Part shown: positions 1 to 5,571 of the stretch, piece after piece | Layout: each line of letters starts with the position of its first letter | How positions within the stretch are numbered: position 1 is the first letter of the stretch | DNA from: Actinomycetes bacterium | GTDB taxonomy: Bacteria > Actinomycetota > Actinomycetes > Actinomycetales > Microbacteriaceae | Direction of reading: 5' to 3' | Assembly: GCA_023390155.1 (NCBI GenBank) | Contig: JAEWDJ010000028.1 | Coordinates: 1-7,744, forward strand | Length of the DNA: 7,744 nt | Made by a program: the position numbers and the translations under genes | Notes under the pieces: generated by a model | Databases searched by the model: none | The model's input: only the letters and a program-made list of their open reading frames with translations | What the model was told of the DNA's origin: nothing

Positions 1-792
1 CGCGAGCTCCTGCGCGCCGATCTGCTGCCCCACCTCACCGACATCGCGGTGACGGCCGACGAGGAGGCCGGAGGCGGCCGCCACGACGTGACGGTGCGCG
101 CCAAGGCCGACGGACACGCCGTCACGGCCACGTTCGCGGTGGAGCCGTCGGGCTCGGTGCTCGGCATCCTGCCGCTGTGGCGCTTCGCCACGAGCCCGCT
201 GACGGTCGCGCACGTGACGGTGGCGCACGCGCAGGACTTCACCATCGCCTCCCACACGGTCAGCCCGCGCGCCGCCGCGCCCGACCAGCCGGCGACCGCG
301 TTCAGCGTGGCCGCCGACTACCTGATGTTCGCTCCCGGTCGCTACGAGCTCGGCCACACCTCGACGTACCTCGACGCCGCGCCGGCCGTCGTGCTCGCCG
401 AGCCGGGCCGGACGGTGGAGGTCACCGTCGACGCCCAGCCGACGCCCGCGTTCACCGCCGCGGTCCAGAAGCAGCTGAACGCGTACCTCGACCAGTGCGC
501 GACGCAGCAGGTGCTCCAGCCCGCCGGCTGCCCGTTCGGCGTCGAGATCGACGACCGGGTGCAGGGCGTGCCGACGTGGCGCATGGTGACCTACCCCGCC
601 GTGCACCTCAGCGCGGGACAGACCGCGTGGACGATGGACCAGGCCGTCGGTGTGGCGCACCTCTCGGTGACCGTGCAGTCGCTCTTCGACGGCTCGATCG
701 ACCAGCGCGAGTCCGACGAGCGTTTCGCGGTCTCCCTCACGAGCGTCGTCATCCGACCCGACGGGTCGCTCGACATCGTGGTCGGGCCGTAG
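1..792 (+). CDS. Conserved hypothetical protein, C-terminal part (5' end outside window)
   Basis: The reading frame is open from base 1 and ends at TAG (790-792), so 263 residues of a longer protein are visible. The GTG at 49 is an internal codon, not a convincing start: the frame continues upstream of it with sensible residues (RELLRADLLPHLTDIA) and no ribosome binding site precedes it. Codons end mostly in G or C, as in a real gene. The visible part has alternating beta-strand-like stretches (VTVRAKADGHAVTATFAVEP, RTVEVTVDAQP, AHLSVTVQSLF), no membrane segment, and two cysteines about 14 residues apart (LDQCA and AGCPFG) that could form a disulfide outside the membrane. I do not recognise a named family. 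It resembles the extracytoplasmic parts of membrane-anchored actinobacterial proteins, but the N-terminus that would show an anchor is missing. It converges on the ctaG-like gene. Confidence 0.75.
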   Translation, partial: RELLRADLLPHLTDIAVTADEEAGGGRHDVTVRAKADGHAVTATFAVEPSGSVLGILPLWRFATSPLTVAHVTVAHAQDFTIASHTVSPRAAAPDQPATAFSVAADYLMFAPGRYELGHTSTYLDAAPAVVLAEPGRTVEVTVDAQPTPAFTAAVQKQLNAYLDQCATQQVLQPAGCPFGVEIDDRVQGVPTWRMVTYPAVHLSAGQTAWTMDQAVGVAHLSVTVQSLFDGSIDQRESDERFAVSLTSVVIRPDGSLDIVVGP

Positions 793-793
793 A

Positions 794-819
794 CCGGCGA
801 CCGGATACCGGAGAGCCGG
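794..819. terminator. Candidate bidirectional hairpin between convergent genes
   Basis: The 30-bp gap between two convergent stop codons (TAG at 790-792 on plus, TAG at 825-823 on minus) holds nested inverted repeats. CCGGC (794-798) pairs with GCCGG (815-819), and CCGG (801-804) pairs with CCGG (808-811), with small internal loops. Position favours a shared terminator. The stem is interrupted and neither side has a T tract, so Rho-dependent or inefficient termination is just as possible. Confidence 0.35.
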
Positions 820-822
820 CGG

Positions 823-2793
823 CTACTGCTTCGCGCCGTCGCGCTCGGCGAGGCGGGCGAGGCGCTCGTTGTATGCGCGCAGCTCCGCGTCGTCCGTGCG
901 ATCGGCGTTGCGGTCGCGCCGCCGCGTCTCGCGCTCGTCGCTGCGGCTCCACTGGATGGCGACGACGATCGCGAGGATGACGGTGGGGATCTCGCCGATG
1001 CTCCACGCGATCCCGCCGCCGGTCTGCTGGTCGACCAGCGGCGTGTCGCCCCAGGTGCGGCCCATCGCGCCGAACCAGTCGGCGAGCAGCAGGCCGTGCA
1101 TCTGCATGATGGAGAGCCCGAAGAACGCGTGGAACGCCATCGTGAGCAGCAGGAGCAGCAGCCGGAACGGGTACGGCAGCCGGAATTTCACCGGGTCGAT
1201 CCCGATCAGCGACTGCACGAAGAGATACCCCGTGATGAGGAAGTGCACGATCATCCACTCGTGCCCGATGTGGTCGGTCGTCGCCCAGCGGAACACCGGC
1301 GTGTAGTAGAAGACCCAGAGCGAGCCCGCGAATAGGATGGCCGCGACGATCGGGTTCGAGATGATGCCGGCGAACCGGGAGTGAACCGCGAGGAGGATCC
1401 ACTCGCGTCCGCCGCGCGAGCCGTCGGCCCGCTTGCGGATCGCGCGCGCCGCGAGCGTCACGGGGGCGCCGGGTACCAGCAGCAGCGGCACCGCCATCGT
1501 GAGCACCATGTGCGCCGACATGTGGGCCGAGAAGAGGTACTTCTCGTAGACGTTCACGCCGCCGTTCGTGATGTAGAACAGCAGCGCGATGCCGAGGACC
1601 CACAGGATCGTGCGGTAGACCGGCCACGCGTCGCCGCGCTTGCGCAGCCGCCAGACGCCCGCGAGGTAGAAGAAGAGGGCGAAGGCGCAGCCGAGCACCC
1701 AGAGCAGGTCGAAGTTCCAGCTCGTGAAGAGCCGCTCCCAGGTGAGCTCGGGCGGCAGCTTCTCGCCCGTGAGGATCTCGGCGGGAGTGGGCGTCGCCGC
1801 GCGGGTCTCTGGCACGGGCGTGACCGTGCGGGCGAGCGCGGCCGCCACTCCCGAGGCGATGCCCATGAAGGCGAGCTCGGCCGTCACGATCCACCAGAAG
1901 GTGCTGCGCTTGCCGCCGGCCTTCAGCCTCCCGATCAGGATGCGCCGCTGCGAGACGCCGAAGAGGCCGAGCACGACCAGCACCGCCACCTTGACCAGCA
2001 CCAGGATGCCGTACGGCGTCGCGAGCTGCGCCAGGTCGCCGATCCGCAGCTCCGCGTTGACGTACCCCGACGCCGCCACGACGATGAACGAGATGAGGGC
2101 GATGGAGGAGTAGCGCTCCATCACGGTGACCAGCCGGTCCCCGCCGAAGACGCCGCGCAGGACGATGATCGTCACCAGGCCGCCGAGCCAGATCGCGGCG
2201 AACAGCACGTGGAGGCCGAACGACGTGACCGCGGCGTCGTGCCCGGCCGCCTCGGCGCTGTGCCCCTGCTGCGCCATCGGCACGACCGCGGCCATGGCGA
2301 GCACGGTCACGAAGACCAGCGCCGTGTGGTTGCGCACGGCGAAGCACAGCACGGTGACGGCCGCCGCGATCAGGGTCACGCCGAGCCAGGCCTGCCCCAG
2401 AGACACGCTGGTGATGAACGAGCTGAGCCCGTTGCTGAACGTCTCGTCGAACGACCACGGCACGTTCGACACGCTCACGAAGGTGAAGAGACCGGTCGCC
2501 GCGGCGGCGACGGTCATGACGGCCGCGCATCCGGCCGCGAAGTCGAGCGCCTTGCCGAACTCGGGACGGTCGGGGCTGAAGGCGAAGCAGACGAGCACGA
2601 GCGCGCCGATCACGCCCGACAGGCTGAGGTTGACCACGAGCGTCGCGATCGGGAGACCCCACCGCACCGCCGCGCCGGGATCGGCGAGCAGCGGAGCGGT
2701 CGCACCGCCGCCGAAGGCGAGGCCGGCCAGCACCGCCGCGAGGGCGGCGACGAGCAGGACGGCAGGGCCGATCACACGGACGATTCGGGGCAC
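823..2793 (-). CDS. CopD-CtaG fusion membrane protein (copper handling / cytochrome c oxidase assembly)
   Basis: This 656-residue polytopic membrane protein fuses two families. Residues about 1-325 are CopD-like: several hydrophobic helices with histidines at 177, 185 and 195 before the IWLGGL segment, a layout typical of copper-resistance D domains. Residues about 355-617 match the caa3-type CtaG assembly family. They carry paired histidines H424 and H428 (SAHMSAHM), H508, H511 and H517 (TTDHIGHEWMIVHF), H555 and H566, and an EIP motif before the last helix. The final 40 residues are charged and cytoplasmic-looking (AELRAYNERLARLAE), common in actinobacterial members. The family is thought to act in copper delivery to cytochrome oxidase; the exact reaction is not settled. 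The start is GTG at 2793 with no Shine-Dalgarno sequence but a TAGGCT -10-like element 6 nt upstream, so translation may be leaderless. It is a separate unit from the HU gene, whose terminator lies between them. No zinc link is visible. Confidence 0.9.
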   Translation of the reverse strand: MPRIVRVIGPAVLLVAALAAVLAGLAFGGGATAPLLADPGAAVRWGLPIATLVVNLSLSGVIGALVLVCFAFSPDRPEFGKALDFAAGCAAVMTVAAAATGLFTFVSVSNVPWSFDETFSNGLSSFITSVSLGQAWLGVTLIAAAVTVLCFAVRNHTALVFVTVLAMAAVVPMAQQGHSAEAAGHDAAVTSFGLHVLFAAIWLGGLVTIIVLRGVFGGDRLVTVMERYSSIALISFIVVAASGYVNAELRIGDLAQLATPYGILVLVKVAVLVVLGLFGVSQRRILIGRLKAGGKRSTFWWIVTAELAFMGIASGVAAALARTVTPVPETRAATPTPAEILTGEKLPPELTWERLFTSWNFDLLWVLGCAFALFFYLAGVWRLRKRGDAWPVYRTILWVLGIALLFYITNGGVNVYEKYLFSAHMSAHMVLTMAVPLLLVPGAPVTLAARAIRKRADGSRGGREWILLAVHSRFAGIISNPIVAAILFAGSLWVFYYTPVFRWATTDHIGHEWMIVHFLITGYLFVQSLIGIDPVKFRLPYPFRLLLLLLTMAFHAFFGLSIMQMHGLLLADWFGAMGRTWGDTPLVDQQTGGGIAWSIGEIPTVILAIVVAIQWSRSDERETRRRDRNADRTDDAELRAYNERLARLAERDGAKQ

Positions 2794-2799
2794 CCGACC

Positions 2800-2805
2800 A
2801 GCCTA
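2800..2805 (-). promoter_or_regulatory. Possible -10 element for a leaderless CopD-CtaG transcript
   Basis: On the minus strand, TAGGCT fits the actinobacterial TAnnnT -10 pattern and ends 6 nt before the GTG start at 2793, so transcription would begin at or next to the start codon. This would explain the lack of a Shine-Dalgarno sequence. No convincing -35 hexamer lies 16-18 nt upstream, so confidence is low. Confidence 0.35.
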
Positions 2806-2858
2806 CGTCCCCCGGCCTGGACAGCCGCCCACAGCGCGGCTCCTGCCCCCGGACACGA

Positions 2859-2893
2859 CGAAGGCGGCGCCGCAGTGCGCGGCGCCGCCTTCG
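2859..2893 (-). terminator. Intrinsic-type terminator of the HU gene
   Basis: A perfect 15-bp inverted repeat (CGAAGGCGGCGCCGC at 2859-2873 against 2879-2893) encloses a 5-nt loop and starts 16 nt after the HU stop codon. The following bases on the minus strand (TCGTGT) form only a weak T-rich run, as is common for high-GC actinobacterial terminators. It isolates the HU gene from the CopD-CtaG gene downstream. Confidence 0.8.
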
Positions 2894-2909
2894 GGCAAAG
2901 CGTGGGGGA

Positions 2910-3197
2910 CTACTTGACGGCAGCCTTGAGCTTCGAGCCCGCGGTCAGCTTGACGCGGTGGCCGGCCGGGATCGAGATCTCCTCGCCGGTCTGCGGGTTG
3001 CGGCCCGTGCGGGCGGCGGTCTCGGTGCGCTCGGCGGCGAGCCAGCCCGGGATGGTGACCTTGCCACCGGCGGCGACGGTCTCGGAGATCGTCGCGAAGA
3101 ACGCGTCGACGACACCGGAGACGGTGGCCTGGCTCTGCCCCGACGCCGCGGCGACGGCAGCGACGAGCTCGGTCTTGTTCAGCGACTTGTCAGCCAT
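2910..3197 (-). CDS. hup: HU family nucleoid-associated DNA-binding protein
   Basis: This 95-residue protein is a standard-length HU/IHF-type DNA-binding protein that would bind and bend chromosomal DNA as a dimer. The N-terminal helical part (LNKTELVAAVAAASGQSQATVSGVVDAFFATISETVAAG) is followed by the beta-arm. The family signature RTGRNPQTGEEISIPAG lies at residues 63-79, and the C-terminus is lysine-containing (KLKAAVK). The long lysine/alanine tail of mycobacterial HupB is absent. The arm base reads GWLAAERTE instead of the usual G-F-G-x-F, a variation I would expect in Microbacteriaceae but cannot check here. The start ATG at 3197 has a strong AGGAGG sequence (3210-3205) 7 nt upstream. 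The gene has its own terminator, and the rpsN terminator lies upstream, so it should be transcribed from a promoter in 3198-3363. That gap is richer in A/T than its surroundings, but I could not pick a confident -35/-10 pair; TACATT at 3301-3296 is only a candidate -10. Confidence 0.95.
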   Translation of the reverse strand: MADKSLNKTELVAAVAAASGQSQATVSGVVDAFFATISETVAAGGKVTIPGWLAAERTETAARTGRNPQTGEEISIPAGHRVKLTAGSKLKAAVK

Positions 3198-3363
3198 TGA
3201 GTGTCCTCCTCGGACGTTGTGCTGGATCTACAGCTTGCAGTGGAACAGCCACGGCCGCGGAGGGCCATAACGGTTGGTCGGATGACCGCCTCGAATGTAT
3301 CAGGAAACCGCGGAAACACGCGGATTTTCGGCGTTTCTCGGACTCTTTTCACCGCCGCGGACG

Positions 3364-3402
3364 ACGAAAGGGCGCCCGGCGCGATGCCGGACGCCCTTTC
3401 GT
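3364..3402 (-). terminator. Intrinsic-type terminator after rpsN
   Basis: ACGAAAGGGCG (3364-3374) pairs with CGCCCTTTCGT (3392-3402). After one C/A mismatch, CCGGC (3376-3380) pairs with GCCGG (3386-3390) around the loop GCGAT. The hairpin begins 14 nt after the rpsN stop codon. There is no clear T tract on the minus strand, apart from the CTTTCGT at the stem end. It separates the ribosomal operon from the HU gene. Confidence 0.75.
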
Positions 3403-3416
3403 GCGTCGTCTGCTGG

Positions 3417-3722
3417 TTACCAGCTGGACTTGGTGATGCCGGGCAGCTCGCCACGGTGCGCCATGTCGCGGAAGCGCACGCGCGAGATGCCGAACTTGCT
3501 GAGGTTTCCGCGCGGGCGGCCGTCGACGGCGTCGCGGTTGCGGACGCGGATCGGCGAAGCGTCGCGGGGGAGCTTCTGCAGGCCGATGCGGGCGGCCTCA
3601 CGGGACTCGTCGGTGCCGTTCGGGTCGACGAGGGCCTTCTTGAGCTCGGCGCGCTTGGCGGCGTAGCGCTCGACGATGACCTTGCGCTGCTCGTTCTTGG
3701 CGATCTTGGACGTCTTGGCCAT
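3417..3722 (-). CDS. rpsN: 30S ribosomal protein S14, zinc-independent type
   Basis: S14 is a small-subunit head protein. At 101 residues this is the long form without cysteines; the zinc-binding form is about 61 residues with two CxxC pairs. The C-terminal core is unmistakable (RDASPIRVRNRDAVDGRPRGNLSKFGISRVRFRDMAHRGELPGITKSSW), and the N-terminus is lysine-rich (MAKTSKIAKNEQRK). The ATG at 3722 follows the rpmG stop codon after 2 nt, and its ribosome binding site (GAGAGGAG) lies inside the end of rpmG, so the genes are co-transcribed and probably translationally coupled. It closely resembles the alternative RpsN2 of mycobacteria, which in those species is made under zinc limitation. Whether a zinc-type copy exists elsewhere in this genome cannot be seen. 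Confidence 0.96.
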   Translation of the reverse strand: MAKTSKIAKNEQRKVIVERYAAKRAELKKALVDPNGTDESREAARIGLQKLPRDASPIRVRNRDAVDGRPRGNLSKFGISRVRFRDMAHRGELPGITKSSW

Positions 3723-3724
3723 GT

Positions 3725-3892
3725 TTAGCGCTCCTCTCGGAAGTCGACGTGCTTGCGCACGACAGGGTCGTACTTCTTGAGCACGAGACGGTCAGGGTTG
3801 TTGCGACGGTTCTTGCGGGTCACATAGGTGTACCCGGTGCCCGCCGTCGAACGGAGCTTGATGATCGGACGGATGTCCTGCTGCTTTGCCAT
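3725..3892 (-). CDS. rpmG: 50S ribosomal protein L33, zinc-independent type
   Basis: Reading the minus strand from ATG at 3892 to TAA at 3727-3725 gives 55 residues beginning MAKQQDIRPIIKLRSTAGTG and ending VVRKHVDFREER. This is a full-length L33, a small protein of the large subunit. It has no cysteine, whereas the zinc-ribbon form has two CxxC pairs; the central RKNRRNNPDRLVLKKYDP segment is characteristic of the cysteine-free form. Its start codon overlaps the rpmB stop codon by one base (TAATG, 3894-3890), indicating translational coupling, and rpsN begins 2 nt after its stop. The gene is short and easily overlooked. Confidence 0.95.
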   Translation of the reverse strand: MAKQQDIRPIIKLRSTAGTGYTYVTRKNRRNNPDRLVLKKYDPVVRKHVDFREER

Positions 3893-4128
3893 TAGATCTT
3901 CTCCCCACGGGCCAGGATGTCCTTGACGACAGCCTCGATGCCACGGGCGTCGATGACCTTGATGCCCTTGGCGCTCAGGGTCAGGGTGACGTTACGGCGA
4001 AGCGACGGAACGTAGTACGTCTTCTTCTGGATGTTCGGGTCGAACCGGCGCTTGTTGCGACGGTGCGAGTGCGAGATGGAGTGACCGAAGCCGGGAACGG
4101 CTCCAGTCACCTGGCACACTGCTGCCAT
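3892..4128 (-). CDS. rpmB: 50S ribosomal protein L28, zinc-independent type
   Basis: This 78-residue L28 starts MAAVCQVTGAVPGFGHSISHSHRRNKRRFDPNIQ and ends GIEAVVKDILARGEKI. It has one cysteine (C5) and none of the other three expected in the zinc-binding actinobacterial form (CxxC near the N-terminus plus a later pair), so it should not hold zinc. The ending (AKGIKVIDARGIEAVV) is close to mycobacterial RpmB2 as I recall it. I place the start at ATG 4128, which has GGAGAA about 8 nt upstream. The frame can be extended to GTG 4167, but that adds 13 residues with AGA, GTA, TTG, AAA and GCA codons and runs through a palindrome, so it is not coding. First gene of the rpmB-rpmG-rpsN operon, 138 bp downstream of zur. 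Confidence 0.96.
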   Translation of the reverse strand: MAAVCQVTGAVPGFGHSISHSHRRNKRRFDPNIQKKTYYVPSLRRNVTLTLSAKGIKVIDARGIEAVVKDILARGEKI

Positions 4129-4147
4129 TGCTTTCTTCTCCAATACC

Positions 4148-4167
4148 GTGAGACCGGACGGTCTCAC
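4148..4167 (-). promoter_or_regulatory. Perfect palindrome in the rpmB leader, operator or RNA hairpin
   Basis: GTGAGACCGGACGGTCTCAC has perfect 9-bp arms around a 2-nt centre, or as RNA an 8-bp stem with a GUCC tetraloop. It ends 19 nt before the rpmB start and about 5 nt before its Shine-Dalgarno sequence. It does not match the AT-rich Zur box seen in front of znuA. It could be a binding site for another regulator, a leader hairpin controlling rpmB translation, or an attenuator. A further GGTCTC half-site lies at 4215-4220 in the same leader. The structure is certain; the role is inferred. Confidence 0.5.
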
Positions 4168-4224
4168 CCAAGGTCACTTGTCGGCGCACGACTTCCCACG
4201 CTTGGAAGGGATGGGGTCTCGTAC

Positions 4225-4230
4225 ACGATA
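4225..4230 (-). promoter_or_regulatory. Possible -10 element for the rpmB-rpmG-rpsN operon
   Basis: Minus-strand TATCGT fits TAnnnT and would place transcription start near 4217-4219, giving a leader of about 90 nt that contains the 4148-4167 palindrome. No good -35 hexamer stands at 16-18 nt. An imperfect hairpin (4231-4253, CTGAG against CTCAG with GG/CC and two wobble pairs inside) lies directly upstream and might terminate zur. Read-through from the znu operon is the alternative source of rpmB mRNA. Confidence 0.25.
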
Positions 4231-4266
4231 CTGAGCAGGAGGAGCCCACTCAGCCAAAGAACCACT

Positions 4267-4674
4267 CTACGACACGCCCGGGGCGCTGGCAAATCCTGCC
4301 GAGCAGTTCTCGCACAGCCCGAACACGTCGACGACGTGCTGCGCCTGGGTGAAGCCGTGTGCCGCGGCGGCCGCGCGCGCCCATTCTTCGACGGCGTCGG
4401 CCTCGATCTCGACGGTGAGGCCGCAGTTGCGGCAGATGAGGTGGTGGTGGTGGCCGCCGGTGCAGGCGCGGTAGAGGCTCTCGCCCTCGGGGGACTGCAG
4501 GGAGTCGGCGTCGCCCTCGGAGGCGAGGTCGGCGAGAGCGCGGTAGACGGTGGCGAGGCCGATGGGGGAGCCGGACTCGTGGAGGCTGAGGTGCAGCGAC
4601 TGCGCGCTGATGAAGCCCTCCGTCGAGGTCAGGGCCTCTCGGACGGCCTCCCGCTGCCAGGTGTTGCGCTTCAC
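4267..4674 (-). CDS. zur: Zinc uptake regulator, Fur family
   Basis: This 135-residue metal-sensing repressor would bind Zur boxes when loaded with zinc. The N-terminal winged-helix DNA-binding domain covers about residues 1-60 (SAQSLHLSLHESGSPIGLATVYRALADLASEG); the dimerisation domain follows. The structural zinc site is two CxxC pairs, C81/C84 and C121/C124. The other ligands match by spacing the sites I recall from M. tuberculosis FurB/Zur: D57, C71, H76 and H78 for the sensing site, and H75, H77, E96 and H113 for a third site. This, together with its place in a znu operon, favours Zur over Fur, Mur or PerR. The start is GTG 4674, the only option because the znuB stop lies 9 nt upstream in the same frame. 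GGAG is only 2 nt from the GTG, so re-initiation after znuB is plausible. As the last gene of its own target operon it should be autoregulated. Confidence 0.95.
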   Translation of the reverse strand: MKRNTWQREAVREALTSTEGFISAQSLHLSLHESGSPIGLATVYRALADLASEGDADSLQSPEGESLYRACTGGHHHHLICRNCGLTVEIEADAVEEWARAAAAAHGFTQAQHVVDVFGLCENCSAGFASAPGVS

Positions 4675-4683
4675 GGCTCCAGG

Positions 4684-5571
4684 CTAGCCCGCCTGGCTCA
4701 CGAGACGCCGTGAGCCGCGTTCGCGCCGCACGCCGACGAGACGGCAGACGACGTAGATGACGAAGGAGATGGTGGTGACGTACGGGCTGATCGGGAGGGA
4801 GCTGCCGAGGGCGAGCAGGATGCCGCCGACGACCGAGACGAGGGCGAACGCCACGCTCAGCAGCGGGACCGCGATCGGCGAGGACGAGATGCGCATGGCC
4901 GCCGCCGCGGGCGTGACCAGCAGCGAGAGCACGAGCAGCGCGCCGACGATCTGCACCGACACCGCGACGGCGAGCCCGAGCAGCACCATGAACGCGAGGG
5001 CGACGAAGCGGGTCGGGATGCCGCGGGCGGCGGCGACGTCGGCGTCGAGGCTGTCGAACGACAGCGGGCGCCACATCAGGAGCAGGCCGAGCATGACGAC
5101 GACGCCGATGCCGATGAGCCAGCCGAGCTGCGGGTCGTCGACCGAGACGATCTGGCCGGTCAGCAGGCCGAACTTGTTGGCGCTGCGCCCGGGGTAGAGC
5201 GCGAGGAAGAGGATGCCGAGGCCGAGGCCGAACGGCATCAGCACGGCGATGATCGAGTTGCGGTCGCGCGCCTTCGCCCCGAGGAGGCCGATCAGCACGG
5301 CGGCGATCAGGGAGCCGAAGAGGGACCCCACGACCACGTTGGCTCCGAAGAGCAGGGCGGCCGCGGCTCCCGCGAAGGAGAGCTCGCTGATGCCGTGCAC
5401 GGCGAAGGCCATGTCGCGCTGCATCACGAAGACGCCGATGAGCCCGCCGACCACGCCGAGGACGGCACCGGCGAAGATCGAGTTCTTCACGAGCACGAGC
5501 AGCTCGCCGTAGTCGGCGAACGAGAACAGCTGCGACCAGAGGTCGCCCGAGGCGGCGAGGTGGAGGATCAT
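4684..5571 (-). CDS. znuB: Zinc ABC transporter permease
   Basis: This 295-residue ABC-3 family permease forms the membrane channel for zinc delivered by ZnuA, powered by ZnuC. It has about eight hydrophobic segments, roughly at residues 30-50, 57-77, 79-99, 106-126, 148-168, 187-220 (probably two) and 231-280 (more than one). The family-typical loop AVHGISELSFAGAAAALLFG (57-76) and the segment VSVQIVGALLVLSLLVTPAAAA are present. The C-terminus is a short basic cytoplasmic tail (VRRERGSRRLVSQAG). The ATG at 5571 overlaps the znuC stop codon in ATGA (5571-5568), so the two are translationally coupled. The sequence alone cannot exclude manganese, but the Zur gene behind it and the Zur box in front of the operon make zinc the better call. 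Confidence 0.95.
   Translation of the reverse strand: MILHLAASGDLWSQLFSFADYGELLVLVKNSIFAGAVLGVVGGLIGVFVMQRDMAFAVHGISELSFAGAAAALLFGANVVVGSLFGSLIAAVLIGLLGAKARDRNSIIAVLMPFGLGLGILFLALYPGRSANKFGLLTGQIVSVDDPQLGWLIGIGVVVMLGLLLMWRPLSFDSLDADVAAARGIPTRFVALAFMVLLGLAVAVSVQIVGALLVLSLLVTPAAAAMRISSSPIAVPLLSVAFALVSVVGGILLALGSSLPISPYVTTISFVIYVVCRLVGVRRERGSRRLVSQAG

Noticed and set aside
749..2662. Long minus-strand open frame of 637 residues overlapping the CopD-CtaG gene
   Set aside because: It is a frame shadow: arginine/alanine/histidine-rich with no hydrophobic pattern, while the overlapping frame gives a clear polytopic membrane protein with conserved motifs.
1381..3270. Plus-strand open frame of 629 residues
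   Set aside because: It is antisense to the CopD-CtaG and HU genes, low-complexity in Arg/His/Asp/Glu/Ala, and crosses two genes and a terminator. It results from high GC with few stop codons.
3198..3363. A Zur box in the HU upstream region
   Set aside because: The gap is AT-richer than its surroundings, but no TGAnAATnATTnTCA-like inverted repeat is present.
4129..4167. N-terminal extension of L28 to GTG 4167
   Set aside because: L28 proteins begin at the MAAVC-type start, a Shine-Dalgarno sequence supports ATG 4128, and the extension has rare codons and reads through a palindrome.
4148..4167. Palindrome as a simple terminator of zur
   Set aside because: It lies directly before the rpmB ribosome binding site and is followed by GGTATTGGAG with no T run; a terminator there would cut the mRNA at the downstream gene. 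Attenuation remains possible.
4250..5074. Minus-strand open frame of 274 residues across znuB and zur
   Set aside because: It is very Arg/Pro/His-rich, and both overlapping genes are well supported in other frames.
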